Numbered from the stretch's first letter, positions 1 to 8,980 are shown. The stretch: DNA of 64,000 nt from JAPOKJ01 sp031421635 (GCA_031421635.1 JANOPA010000055.1:62001-126000); one strand, 5' to 3'. The notes: generated by a model not told the origin, from the letters alone. A program made the numbers and translations.

Positions 1-957
1 GGGGAAGTGCAAATAACGCTCGCTCAATCAAATGTTCGCATGGAAGTATTCCGTCCCAGGCGCCGCTGGTTTGAACTCAGTCGCCAGAGACTTCGACGTT
101 TGCATAGGAAGTTGTCAGTGATTGACGGTCGGATCGCCTATGTTGGCGGAATCAATGTTTTAGACGACTACTTTGATCCGAATCACGGCGTATTGAAGCA
201 TCCGCGCTTTGATTTTGCGGTGCGTGTGCAAGGTCCTTTAGTGGCTCATGTACACGTTGCCATGACCCGACTCTGGTGGGAGCTTGGTGTGGTCAATCGT
301 TCGCTCGGACGCAAGGGCTTGAATACGCCTAGCTTTAAGCCTCCCGAGATCGTGCAAAGTGACATCACCCATGCTGGCGAAACCCGCGCGATGTTTATGC
401 TGCGCGATAACTTTAGAAATCGTCGCTCGATTGAAAATTGGTATCTCAAAGCAATCGGGCGAGCCAAACATGAAGTGCTCATCGCCAATGCTTATTTTTT
501 TCCTGGCGTAAAGTTTCGGCGAGCTTTGATTCAGGCCGCCAAACGCGGCGTGAAGGTGCGCCTACTCCTGCAGGGAGTGGTCGAGTACAAACTGCAAGAC
601 TGGGCGTCGCATGCGCTTTATGATGAGTTGCTGCGAGCCGATATAGAAATTATCGAATACCGAAAGACATTTTTGCATGCCAAGGTTGCGGTGATTGATG
701 ACCAGGCTACTGTCGGTTCGTCGAACATTGATCCGTTCTCGCTTCTACTTGCGCGCGAGGCGAATGTTGTGGTGAGAGGTGCGGCGTTTGCCGAGCAATT
801 GCGTACCAGTATCAATTTGGCGATTGAGGACGGGGGCCAGCCCGTGGAGGCGCGACACCATCTCGAACGACCCTGGTTGATCAGGCTCGCGCATAAGTTT
901 GGATATGTTTTGTTGCGCTTTGGCGTGTCTTTAACAGGCGTGGCCGGACGTTTCTAA
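1..957 (+). CDS. Phospholipase D / cardiolipin synthase-like protein (5' truncated by window edge)
   Basis: The reading frame is open from the first base, so the true start lies upstream; the GTG at 7 is only the first possible start inside the window. Two HKD phospholipase D motifs are visible: H33, K35 and D40 (HRKLSVID, followed by YVGGIN), and H224, K226 and D231 (LHAKVAVIDD, followed by GSSN), numbering from the GTG. This twin-HKD layout with a GGxN/GSSN after each motif is that of bacterial cardiolipin synthases of the ClsB type, which form cardiolipin or related lipids by phosphatidyl transfer at the membrane. The visible part is about 316 residues, so roughly the first 80-100 residues of a ClsB-length protein are outside the window. 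The family is sure; the exact lipid product is inferred. Confidence 0.88.
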   Translation, partial: GEVQITLAQSNVRMEVFRPRRRWFELSRQRLRRLHRKLSVIDGRIAYVGGINVLDDYFDPNHGVLKHPRFDFAVRVQGPLVAHVHVAMTRLWWELGVVNRSLGRKGLNTPSFKPPEIVQSDITHAGETRAMFMLRDNFRNRRSIENWYLKAIGRAKHEVLIANAYFFPGVKFRRALIQAAKRGVKVRLLLQGVVEYKLQDWASHALYDELLRADIEIIEYRKTFLHAKVAVIDDQATVGSSNIDPFSLLLAREANVVVRGAAFAEQLRTSINLAIEDGGQPVEARHHLERPWLIRLAHKFGYVLLRFGVSLTGVAGRF

Positions 958-966
958 GAATCTACG

Positions 967-1754
967 ATGAACATCTTCGGGGTCGACTTCAGCTCAAGCC
1001 CCTCGCGTCGTAAGCCAATCGTCATTGCTTGCGCTAGGCTTTCTGCTTCTCTTCGGCACTCTAACCAATGGGTGTTGTCTCTTGAGTGTTTCGAAAAAGT
1101 TCATAGTCTTGATGGATTTGCCGATTGGCTAACAACGCCCGGCCCCTGGCTAAGCGGATTTGACTTTCCTTTCGCCCTGCCCGTCCCTATGGCGGCAAGT
1201 TTGCGCACCGTGCCTGCGACATCCTTGCGGGCGCTTCCCCGTCGATGAAATGGGTGAATCCGCCGGTCGCGTACATGTTGCATGCCGGTGCAACTCGCTT
1301 GCATCAAGCGGGGGTCACGATTCCAGGCCTCAAGCCTGGCGATGCCCAGCGCGTCGCTTTGGAGGCTTACCCTGGGTACCTCGCTCGGATGGTTTTGGGT
1401 CGAGAGTCGTACAAGAGCGATGACGCGCGTAAACAAAATGAGGCGCGCCGACTCGCCAGAGGGCGCCTGATCAGCGCTCTACTGTCGAATCCTTTAGGGG
1501 AGATTGGTATTGTGCCCGCCGCCGGTCTTGACCTGTCCTTGGAACTGAAAAGCACCGTGCAAACCCTGTGCCTGGAGGACGCCAGTGGCGATCACCTGGA
1601 TGCCTGGCTTTGCGCCATTCAAGCCAGTGTGGGATATTTATGCGAGGAGCGTGAGCCGGGGTCTCTTTATGGCATGGGCGCGATGGACCCTCTGGAAGGC
1701 TGGATCGCAAGTGTCGCGAGAGACGATTTACACTACAAGAAATACCGCGCTTAA
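967..1754 (+). pseudogene. DUF429 family protein, broken by an internal out-of-frame deletion
   Basis: Two abutting reading frames together make one DUF429 protein (a family with an RNase H-like fold and no settled function). The first frame (967-1248) starts with the conserved FGVDFSSSPSRRKP and reaches GFDFPFALP, then turns into nonsense. The other frame resumes with ARPYGGKFAHRACD (from 1179) and continues through SPSMKWVNPPVAYMLHAG, YKSDDARKQ and DASGDHLDAWLCA to the stop at 1754. In intact relatives some 50-60 residues separate GFDFPF from GGKFAHRA. Here they are directly joined between about 1171 and 1187, so a block is missing whose length is not a multiple of three. No single start can give a full protein. 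It sits 9 bp after the PLD gene, probably in the same transcript. Confidence 0.8.
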
Positions 1755-1788
1755 ATCTTTCCTTGACTACGAATCAGGAGATTCACGA

Positions 1789-2577
1789 ATGAGTACTGCT
1801 GAAAACGCAAGCCCAGTGTCGACGAGCTACGATTGGCCTGGCTTGGTCGATCAATTCAACCTCTTGCTGCGCTTGAAGACCACCATCATTGGCATGAAGA
1901 TGTTTGAAGATGTTGCGCAGATGGAAGCCATCCCCAAAATTCGACGTCCGAAGGCCGTTCACACCACCGATCAGGTCGTGAGCATGGCTTCTCGCTTGGG
2001 CTGGACGGTGGGCATCACGGCTCAGGATCTCGTGGGCGCTCAGTGTCAAGCGGTGATTGGCCTGGCCGCGCAAGATGAGGAGTTCCTGAGTGGTAAACGC
2101 TATGCCGGGGTTTGGCATGCCACCGTCGAAGATGCGCACAAACGTCAAGAGGCCTTGCATTGTGTGCCTGCCGGTAAGTTCAAAGCGATGGCCGTCGCAC
2201 CGCTCGCTTCGGGCCGACTTAATCCCCCGGATATTTGCTTGATTTATGCCACGCCCGGGCAGATGATTTTACTGATTAATGGCTTGCAATGGAAGGGTTA
2301 CAAGCGCTTTGATTTCAGTGTGGTGGGTGAAACAGCCTGTGCTGATTCTTGGGGCCGAGCTTTGTCCACCGGCGAGCCAAGCTTGTCACTGCCGTGCTTC
2401 GCGGAGCGGCGCTATGGTGGTGTGCCGGACGAAGAGATGCTAATGGCCTTGCCACCGAAGTACTTGCCCCTCGCCATCGAAGGGTTGCAAGCCTTGGCGA
2501 AGAACGGGCTGCGCTACCCCATCGCGCCCTATGGCATTCAAAACGATGTCAGGGACGGCATGTCGGCATCTTACTAG
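1789..2577 (+). CDS. DUF169 domain protein
   Basis: A 262-residue soluble protein of the DUF169 (COG2043) family, which is widespread and has no assigned biochemical role. The conserved opening LVDQFNLLLRLKTTIIGMK, the following KAVHTTDQVV and the mid-protein GAQCQAVIGLA support the family call. The reading frame is open further upstream (from 1585), but the ATG at 1789 has AGGAG at 1776-1780 and lies past the end of the DUF429 frame, so it is chosen. No signal peptide or membrane segment is visible. The gene is followed by a convergent lipoprotein pair. Function unknown. Confidence 0.82.
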   Translation: MSTAENASPVSTSYDWPGLVDQFNLLLRLKTTIIGMKMFEDVAQMEAIPKIRRPKAVHTTDQVVSMASRLGWTVGITAQDLVGAQCQAVIGLAAQDEEFLSGKRYAGVWHATVEDAHKRQEALHCVPAGKFKAMAVAPLASGRLNPPDICLIYATPGQMILLINGLQWKGYKRFDFSVVGETACADSWGRALSTGEPSLSLPCFAERRYGGVPDEEMLMALPPKYLPLAIEGLQALAKNGLRYPIAPYGIQNDVRDGMSASY

Positions 2578-2622
2578 GGCGGAGTAGTCGGCGGCCTGAG
2601 AGTCACTGAGAGTATTAGGCCG

Positions 2623-2640
2623 ACCGGTAGCGCCGGTTTT
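2623..2640 (+). terminator. Weak hairpin terminator candidate between convergent genes
   Basis: ACCGG-TAGCG-CCGGT forms a 5-bp stem with a 5-nt loop, directly followed by further T residues (TTTTG). It lies in the 71-bp gap between DUF169 (plus) and the lipoprotein gene (minus). The stem is short and the T-tract poor, so this is a suggestion only. Confidence 0.28.
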
Positions 2641-2648
2641 GTAACGGA

Positions 2649-2855
2649 CTATTCGCTGGGTGCTGGTTTTTTGCGCTCAGCTTGGTATTGTTCGAAGCTG
2701 AGTAGTGGCCGCGCCTCGCAACGAGTTCGGTCGTCGCCACTACGTACCTTGCGGCATTCATTTCTTTGCCAATGCTGGGTAGAGTAATACACCTGTTCAG
2801 CGCTGCAGCCAGTCAGCAACAGAGCGCTGATCAGGTAGCAAAGCTTGGAATTCAA
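2649..2855 (-). CDS. Small hypothetical lipoprotein
   Basis: A 68-residue protein with a lipoprotein signal: a short hydrophobic stretch ending in the lipobox LLTGC at residues 13-17, so the mature protein would start at Cys17. The mature part is only about 50 residues, polar, with two further cysteines (C34, C46) that could form a disulfide. The start is a TTG that overlaps the stop of the upstream DUF1080 gene (TTGA), so translation is probably coupled to it. I do not recognise a family. The lipobox and the overlap support it as a real gene despite its size. Confidence 0.6.
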   Translation of the reverse strand: MNSKLCYLISALLLTGCSAEQVYYSTQHWQRNECRKVRSGDDRTRCEARPLLSFEQYQAERKKPAPSE

Positions 2856-3463
2856 AGTGCTCTAACCTGAACCTTGCGAAACTTGATAGTGCCCTTGTCT
2901 TTGACGACTCCTGGCGCATACTGCAAAGCAAACGGTCCACGAGAATGTTTACTGTCTTGAACGTCTACCGTTTTGACGCCATTCAAACTGACGGTGAGCT
3001 GTGAGCCTTTGGCGGTAATTTCGTACACGCTCCACTGACCGCCTACTTTAGGAGTCGGTGCGGCCACTTTAGCGACATCTACAATCGCGCCAGTGGAGTA
3101 TTCTTGCCCAGGCCGTTTGTCGAAGATGTTGACTTCGTAGGAGTTTGCAGCGGTGACGGTTTTGGTGTCTGACATGCGCATGAAGATGCCACTATTGGCA
3201 TCGGAGTCGGCCCAAAACTCGGCCCGAATCTGGAAGTCGCCGTAGGAGTTTTTGGAGATTAGAAAACCGGAACCTTTATCGGCCTGGAGTATTCCATCGA
3301 CCATGCGCCAGTTGGCGTCACCAATGGGTGACCAATTGTCCATGCCCTGAGTGCCGTCGAGTAGCGTGGTCCAACCGGGCGTGGAGCCAGGGATATTGGC
3401 ACAGCCGAATAGGCCGAAACTTACAAAAACGAGGCTGGTGAATAGTTTTAAAATTGATCTCAT
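2852..3463 (-). CDS. DUF1080 (3-keto-disaccharide hydrolase-like) lipoprotein
   Basis: A 203-residue lipoprotein of the DUF1080 family, a concanavalin-like beta-sandwich found in secreted sugar-acting proteins and named 3-keto-disaccharide hydrolase in some databases. Visible family features are WTTLLDGTQGMDNWSPIG near the start of the mature protein, FQIRAEFWADSDANSGIFMR in the middle and QYAPGVVKDKGTIKFRKV at the end. The ATG at 3463 is chosen over an upstream in-frame start at 3502 because it has a strong AGGAGG-type ribosome site and begins directly at a signal peptide with lipobox LFGC. Its stop overlaps the start of the small lipoprotein gene. It is divergent from the amidase gene. The substrate is not known. 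Confidence 0.82.
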   Translation of the reverse strand: MRSILKLFTSLVFVSFGLFGCANIPGSTPGWTTLLDGTQGMDNWSPIGDANWRMVDGILQADKGSGFLISKNSYGDFQIRAEFWADSDANSGIFMRMSDTKTVTAANSYEVNIFDKRPGQEYSTGAIVDVAKVAAPTPKVGGQWSVYEITAKGSQLTVSLNGVKTVDVQDSKHSRGPFALQYAPGVVKDKGTIKFRKVQVRAL

Positions 3464-3577
3464 GGTTCTGTCTCCTCCTGATAGGTGGGCTAAGCATACC
3501 AAGAATCGTCGCCTGTTTGCCTGGGATTTTCCGCTTCCGCCCTAGAATCGTAGGATTCAAACCATTCGAGGTGAAGC

Positions 3578-4939
3578 ATGCTTGTCTTAGGCCAGATCCC
3601 CAAAAGCGATACGATCATCCAGCGCAATGAAAAACTGTTACGGGGCCTCGTGACGCGAGTGGCGATGGTTGAGGAAGCTTTGGCCGCCGCTGAGGGCGAA
3701 GCCGCTAAGTATGTGTTTACAAAGGTCTATGCCACAGCGGCACTGGCTGCGGCTCGCCATGCCGATGCCCTTCAGGCGGCTGGAGTTGCCCAGCACGAAT
3801 TGGCAGGCTTGCCCGTGACAATTAAGGACTTGTACGATGTCGCAGGTGAAACCACCATGGCGGGCTCGTTGGCCTGTCAGGGTGAGCCGGCGGCCATGAA
3901 AGACGCGCCGGTGGTTGGGCGCTTGCGCGCAAGTGGTGCAGCGATTCTGGGCAAAACCAATATGACCGAGTTTGCCTTCTCGGGCGTGGGCATCAATCCT
4001 CATTACGGCACACCGATAAACCCCAGCGACCAGACGCTAGCGCGCATCCCGGGTGGGTCGTCTTCTGGCGCGGCGGTATCGGTCGCGCTTGGCCTGGCCG
4101 TGGCCGGACTGGGTTCCGATACCGGCGGTTCGATCAGAATTCCTGCCGCCTTAAATGGTTTGGTGGGCTTCAAATGTACCCAGCATCGGGTGCCGCTGAG
4201 CGGAGCGTTTGAGTTGGCACGCAGCCTGGACACTGTGTGCGCTATGACCCGCAGCGTGCTGGATTGTCTGATTGTGGATGGGGTGCTGTCCGGCCAAGCC
4301 CTCGTTGCCCCCATGCGACCCTTGAGCAGTATGCGCTTTGCGCTTCCCCAGACCATTGTCCTAGATGACTTGGATCCTCAGGTTGCCTCAGCCTTTGATC
4401 GCGCCCTTTCCAAGCTGTCAGCGGCTGGCGCGCAGATTGTTGAAGTTCGCCTGAATGAGTTGGCCGAGGTGGCGGCGCTAAATGCCCCGGGCGGGTTTTC
4501 GCCGGTGGAAGCGACGGCCGTGCACTTCACCCGGCTTGCCGAACGTCGTGCGATGTATGACCCTCGTGTCGCGGCTCGCATTGACTTAGGCTCCAAGGTG
4601 ACTGCCCAGCAATATATTGCGATGCAAGACCGCCGCCGCCAATGGATTGCTCGGACGGAAACGGCTTTGCAAGGTTTCGATGCGGTCTTATGCCCCACCG
4701 TGCCAATTCTCGCACCGGCGATCGAACCACTGGTGAAATCGGATCAGGCGTTTTTGAAAGCCAACGGCAAGCTGTTGCGCAATACCTTCTTGTTCAATTT
4801 TCTGGACGGGTGTTCGTTCAGCTTGCCGTGCCAGTCCAACGGTGAGTTGCCCGTGGGGTTGATGATTACATCGGTAAACGGCCAGGATGCCGCTCTCGCC
4901 AACGTTGCATTGGAAGTCGAGCGGGTTTTGATGGCCTAG
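3578..4939 (+). CDS. Amidase signature family hydrolase
   Basis: A 453-residue enzyme of the amidase signature family, which hydrolyses carboxamides with a Ser-cisSer-Lys triad. The triad is visible: K83 in TIKDLYDV, the cis-serine S161 in IPGGSSSGAA, and the nucleophile S185 in SDTGGSIRIPAA, with the usual 24-residue spacing between the serines. The length fits GatA/AtzF-type amidases, but there is no gatB or gatC neighbour, so it is not tRNA amidotransferase. The active-site Lys-Asp-Leu motif and CPTVP near the end are typical of small-molecule amidases, for example for aryl- or acyl-amides. There is no signal peptide, so it is cytosolic. It stands alone, divergent from the lipoprotein pair. 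The substrate cannot be read from sequence. Confidence 0.88.
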   Translation: MLVLGQIPKSDTIIQRNEKLLRGLVTRVAMVEEALAAAEGEAAKYVFTKVYATAALAAARHADALQAAGVAQHELAGLPVTIKDLYDVAGETTMAGSLACQGEPAAMKDAPVVGRLRASGAAILGKTNMTEFAFSGVGINPHYGTPINPSDQTLARIPGGSSSGAAVSVALGLAVAGLGSDTGGSIRIPAALNGLVGFKCTQHRVPLSGAFELARSLDTVCAMTRSVLDCLIVDGVLSGQALVAPMRPLSSMRFALPQTIVLDDLDPQVASAFDRALSKLSAAGAQIVEVRLNELAEVAALNAPGGFSPVEATAVHFTRLAERRAMYDPRVAARIDLGSKVTAQQYIAMQDRRRQWIARTETALQGFDAVLCPTVPILAPAIEPLVKSDQAFLKANGKLLRNTFLFNFLDGCSFSLPCQSNGELPVGLMITSVNGQDAALANVALEVERVLMA

Positions 4940-5231
4940 TTCGCGTTAACACCGGTATATGCCGACCCTATCGGCTTATTAGCCACAATTGCCAAGTCGC
5001 CTTACAAAGAGGTTTTGCCGCTCGGCAACTCGAAACGCGCTTTCATCGTGAATTAACGCTGAGTCACATTTGTTGTGCCTGAATTGACAGAATAATGAGT
5101 CACCCCTCGACTCCATTGAATAGGCAAAATCGAATGAAAACTCTTCCCCCCTTTAGGCGTTTCCGCATTAAGTAAGCAAATCCTTAAGTCGGTGATGGCG
5201 TGAAATTTCAGCGGGTGGCATTCTCGAAAAA
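4940..5231. other. 292-bp region without a recognisable gene
   Basis: No convincing coding frame. Just after the amidase stop, GCCGA-CCCTA-TCGGC (4961-4975) followed by TTATT could be a weak terminator. At 5015-5028 there is an exact short palindrome, TTGCCGCTCGGCAA (6-bp arms, 2-nt centre), of a kind used as an operator, but no adjacent regulator gene supports that. Confidence 0.4.
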
Positions 5232-5602
5232 ATGCCTGATCAAACAAAGAAGGCCGTAGTCAATATGCAGACGGCTCTGACCAATCATTTTTCGAAACGC
5301 AACGAGTTTGAAATTCTCGGCAAACCGGTGCTTAGCGCGGACGAAGAAGCCCTCATGGACGATTACGCAGCGACGCTGTATCAACTTGGAACCACTGCGT
5401 TCCAAACAGCTCAGGACTATCTGGCTTTCGTTCCCATTTCGCTATTCGAGATCAAAAAGGCGCACCGCGGGAAATCGTCGTGATCGGAGCACAACGTGGC
5501 AATGAAGTTTTCTATGCCAGCTTCAATGCTTTGGCGATTCATTACTTTCAACGGGATCTTCCCGTATTCGATCAGATCGTCGCGAGTATTCGCCTGAAAT
5601 AG
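5232..5602 (+). pseudogene. Frameshifted remnant of an unrecognised small protein
   Basis: The frame from ATG 5232 encodes a normal-looking helical polypeptide (NEFEILGKPVLSADEEAL, then MDDYAATLYQLG) that stops at 5483. From about 5411-5441 the +2 frame carries what reads as the natural end of the protein: AIRDQKGAPREIVVIGAQRG, then NEVFYASFNALAIHYF and FDQIVASIRLK, with a stop at 5602. The switch between two protein-like frames within a few tens of bases indicates a frameshift somewhere in 5405-5445. I do not recognise the family. No clear ribosome site precedes 5232, so the beginning may be missing too. A sequencing error is an alternative explanation. Confidence 0.5.
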
Positions 5603-5719
5603 ACTTGCGTGGCCTATTGGGTTGACTAGGTCGTTTGACTAGAAGGCTCTTTCTGGTCAATGCCTCGCTAGGCGAAGGTCACCACATCCGCTAGACTCCA
5701 ATCTGCTTAATAAGAAGAG

Positions 5720-6784
5720 ATGGAGTCGCGGATGCATTGCTCATTTCCTAACGCCTCAATGAGAAGCGGACTACTCCAGGCGTTTGTTGCTATCGCGACG
5801 GGAAGTGTCTTGGCTCCGGCCCAAGCCCAACAAACCATCAACGTCATCTGTAGTGTGCAAGCAGAATGGTGCAGCATGGTTCAAACGGTGTTCGCAAAGA
5901 GTACCGGGATCAAGGTCAATATGGTGCAAAAAGGTTCGGGCGAAACCTTGGCGCAACTGATTGCTGAACGTACCAATCCTAAAACCGATGTTTGGTTCGG
6001 TGGTACAGGTGATCCGCATCTTCAGGCCGCCGAAATGGGCCTAACCCTGGAGTACAAGTCGCCAGCTTTGCCCCAACTGCACGAATGGGCGCAGCAACAG
6101 GCTCAGCAAAGTGCCTATAAGACGGTGGGTATCTACTCTGGCCCCCTAGGCTTTGGGTACAACACCGAACTGATCGCCAAGAAAAAACTGGAAGTACCGA
6201 AGTCTTGGGCGGATTTGCTGAAGCCGCAATACAAAGGTGAGGTTCAGGTCGCAAACCCGGCAAGCTCGGGCACGGCCTACACCATGATTGCCACCTTGGT
6301 GCAACTTATGGGCGAAGACAAGGCATTCGACTATATGAAGTCTTTGCACAAAAACGTTGCCCAGTACACTCGCTCAGGCACGGGGCCGATTAAGAACGTG
6401 GCCCGGGGTGAGGCGAGCGTTTCGATTAGTTTTGTGCATGACGGTCCGGGCGAGGCCTTGCAGGGGTTCCCGGTGAAAACCGTCACCCCCGCCGAAGGTA
6501 CCGGTGCTGAGATCGGCTCCATGTCCATCATGAAGGGGGCCCGCAATCTCGACGCGGCCAAGCGGTTTTACGAATGGTGCCTGACGGCTCCCGCGCAACA
6601 AATCGCGGCGGCGACCAGGCAATTTCAATTGCCGTCAAATAAGACTGCAAAGGTCGATGCCAATGTGCCTGACTTCAGAGCGATCAAGTTCATTAAGTAT
6701 GACTATGCCAAGTACGGGCAGAGTGCTGAGCGAAAGCGCCTAATTGAACGCTGGGAAAAAGAAGTCAATAGTTTGCCGCGATAA
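5720..6784 (+). CDS. Fe(III)-type ABC transporter substrate-binding protein
   Basis: A periplasmic binding protein of about 354 residues, of the FbpA/AfuA class that delivers ferric iron (or, in some members, other small ligands) to an inner-membrane ABC importer. It has an N-terminal signal region ending in APAQAQQ, then the fold typical of the class: NVICSVQAEWCSMVQTVF, TDVWFGGTGDPH, GPLGFGYNTELI and a C-terminal AKRFYEWCLT region. The first ATG (5720) and a second at 5732 (with GGAG six bases upstream) are both possible starts; a third at 5759 has no ribosome site. It lies 12 bp before the permease gene, forming a three-gene operon. The ligand is inferred from family only. Confidence 0.85.
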   Translation: MESRMHCSFPNASMRSGLLQAFVAIATGSVLAPAQAQQTINVICSVQAEWCSMVQTVFAKSTGIKVNMVQKGSGETLAQLIAERTNPKTDVWFGGTGDPHLQAAEMGLTLEYKSPALPQLHEWAQQQAQQSAYKTVGIYSGPLGFGYNTELIAKKKLEVPKSWADLLKPQYKGEVQVANPASSGTAYTMIATLVQLMGEDKAFDYMKSLHKNVAQYTRSGTGPIKNVARGEASVSISFVHDGPGEALQGFPVKTVTPAEGTGAEIGSMSIMKGARNLDAAKRFYEWCLTAPAQQIAAATRQFQLPSNKTAKVDANVPDFRAIKFIKYDYAKYGQSAERKRLIERWEKEVNSLPR

Positions 6785-6796
6785 TTCGAAACCAGA

Positions 6797-8980
6797 ATGA
6801 CGCCTCTCTCCAATAACCGTCCGCTTTGGGTCTGGCTCGTTCTCGGATTGTTGGGCTTCGTATGCCTGCCTTGGTTTGCTATCCCTGAAGGTAAAACTTT
6901 TTGGCAATCAGCCAGCGGCCTGGGTGAGGCCTTTGGAAGAAGCGTGGCGGCCAATCCTGGTGCGGATGCCGCCAATCCAATTTCTTCGAGACCTTGGTTG
7001 GCACTGGCGGGCCTCGCACTCCCTTTGGTGGCGCTTTGCGTGTCGATGCCAGCGATGTTTCTGAGCGCTAAGCGCCAAGGGCGTTTCTTATTTTTGGCGA
7101 CAGGCATTCCACTTTTAGCTCTGGTGTTTTGTGCTTTCACGCTTGCCCAACCCTCGCTTGGCTTGGGTGGGGTACTAACACTCACCAGCCTACTGATCCT
7201 AGCCGCCTTTGGTCTGGCGAAGCAGGATGCGTTCAAAGGAGATCTATTTGTTTCCGCTGCGGTGATTTCCTGCGGTGTGATACTGATTTTGTTCATTGTT
7301 TTTCCGGTCTCAAAAACTCTTGTCAGCGCCTTTATTGGCGAACACGGCACCTTCGAGCCTGCTGCTTTTGTAAAGAGAATCAGCACCGATCGCATTTGGG
7401 GACTGTCCTGTCTAAGTGGTAACACCCGTTGTGGCGTGGCATGGAATACATTGTTCTTAGCTTTACTCACCGCTGCCGGAACAACGCTGATGGGCTCCTT
7501 GCTGGCCTTGCTTGCTGAGCGTGGCACTGCGCCGGGCGGCCGCTCACTTCATGAGACCAAGCTTGATCGCCTTCTAAAGTTATTAGCCTTACTGCCGATC
7601 ATCACGCCGCCCTTCGTCGTGGGTTTGGGTTTGATCCTTTTGTTCGGCCGGGCCGGCGTGTTTAATCAGTTTTTGGAGTGGGGCTTCGGCATCCCTCCAG
7701 GCCGGTGGTTCTATGGCCTGTTTGGCGTATGGTTCGCGCAAATGTTCGCCTTCACGCCGATTGCGTTTTTGATTATGCGCGGCGTAGTGCAGGGCTTGAG
7801 CCCTTCCCTTGAAGAAGCTGCCCAGACCTTGGGTGCGAGTCGTACCAAGACCTTCTTTACAATCACTTTGCCGATGATGAAGCCGGGTTTAGCCAACGCC
7901 TTCCTGGTGGGTTTTATCGAGAGCATTGCGGACTTCGGAAACCCAGTATTGGTCGGTGGCCAGTTCACGGTACTCTCGACCGAAATTTTCTTTGCGATTG
8001 TGGGCGCTCAGTTTGATCAAGGCCGCGCAGCGACTTTGGCCTGGATTCTCACGGCATTTGCTCTGGGAGTTTTTGCCTTGCAACAGCGCTTTCTCGGAAA
8101 GCAGTCCTACACCACAATGTCCGGCAAAGGCGATTCCGGCCTGCCCGCCCCGCTTCCAAATGGCGTACGCCGCTTTGCAAAAATTCTGATTTATCCTTGG
8201 TTGGTCTTCACAGTGATCATCTACGGCTTTGCCTTGCTGGGCGGTATCGTCAAAACTTGGGGCCGTGATTACACCTTAACCTTGCAACACTTTAAAGCCG
8301 CCTTCGATGTGCAGTGGGGTGACTTCGGCATAGTGTGGGCGGGCTCAGCTTGGAGCTCATTGTTCACTACTTTGAAGCTCTCCAGTATCGCCGCGCCGGT
8401 CACGGCGATTCTCGGGCTTCTTCTGGCTTTTCTCATTGCACGTGTGCCGTTTCGAGGGCAAAAACTATTTGAGTTCACGGCGCTTCTCGCCTTCGCCATT
8501 CCAGGTACGGTCCTTGGGGTGAGTTACGTATTGGCTTTTAATGTGCCGCCGTTCGAGCTGACTGGCACGGGATTAATCATTGTTCTATGTTTTGTGTTTA
8601 GAAACTTACCGGTAGGTGTGCGTGCGGGCACGGCGGCCTTTAAGCAGCTTGATAAGAGTTTGGATGAGGCCTCCTTAATGTTAAGAGCGTCGACGGCGAC
8701 GACCTTGCGAAGAGTATTGCTTCCTTTGCTAAAGCCCGCCCTGGTTGCTGCTCTGATCTATAGTTTTGTGCGGGCGATGACGACAGTCTCCGCCGTGATC
8801 TTCTTGGTGACCGCAGAATACGAACTGGCCACGACCTACATTATCGGGCGGGTCGGCAATGGAGATTACGGCATCGCGCTGGCCTATTGCACGGTACTGA
8901 TTGTTTTGATGTCCTTGGCTACTGCGGCCATTCAATGGTTGGTCGGGGAGCGCAAATTGGGCCGTCGGGAGAAGGTATGA
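6797..8980 (+). CDS. Fe(III)-type ABC transporter permease, fused two-domain form
   Basis: A 727-residue integral membrane protein made of two tandem permease domains, as in the FbpB/SfuB class. Each half carries the EAA loop that docks on the ATPase: EEAAQTLGASRTKTFF in the first half and DEASLMLRASTATTLR in the second, each followed by a proline-containing LPMMKPG or LLPLLKPA. The N-terminal third adds extra membrane helices before the first permease unit. It would form the inner-membrane channel for the ligand bound by the preceding protein. Its stop overlaps the start of the ATPase gene (ATGA), so the two are translationally coupled. Confidence 0.9.
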   Translation: MTPLSNNRPLWVWLVLGLLGFVCLPWFAIPEGKTFWQSASGLGEAFGRSVAANPGADAANPISSRPWLALAGLALPLVALCVSMPAMFLSAKRQGRFLFLATGIPLLALVFCAFTLAQPSLGLGGVLTLTSLLILAAFGLAKQDAFKGDLFVSAAVISCGVILILFIVFPVSKTLVSAFIGEHGTFEPAAFVKRISTDRIWGLSCLSGNTRCGVAWNTLFLALLTAAGTTLMGSLLALLAERGTAPGGRSLHETKLDRLLKLLALLPIITPPFVVGLGLILLFGRAGVFNQFLEWGFGIPPGRWFYGLFGVWFAQMFAFTPIAFLIMRGVVQGLSPSLEEAAQTLGASRTKTFFTITLPMMKPGLANAFLVGFIESIADFGNPVLVGGQFTVLSTEIFFAIVGAQFDQGRAATLAWILTAFALGVFALQQRFLGKQSYTTMSGKGDSGLPAPLPNGVRRFAKILIYPWLVFTVIIYGFALLGGIVKTWGRDYTLTLQHFKAAFDVQWGDFGIVWAGSAWSSLFTTLKLSSIAAPVTAILGLLLAFLIARVPFRGQKLFEFTALLAFAIPGTVLGVSYVLAFNVPPFELTGTGLIIVLCFVFRNLPVGVRAGTAAFKQLDKSLDEASLMLRASTATTLRRVLLPLLKPALVAALIYSFVRAMTTVSAVIFLVTAEYELATTYIIGRVGNGDYGIALAYCTVLIVLMSLATAAIQWLVGERKLGRREKV

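Noticed and set aside
3578..4939. Amidase as the GatA subunit of tRNA amidotransferase
   Set aside because: There are no gatB or gatC genes nearby and the gene stands alone; the catalytic residues are shared by the whole amidase signature family.
6703..7527. Long open frame of 274 codons on the minus strand inside the ABC permease gene
   Set aside because: It has no recognisable motifs and runs opposite to a clear permease with EAA loops; it is a shadow of codon bias on the other strand.
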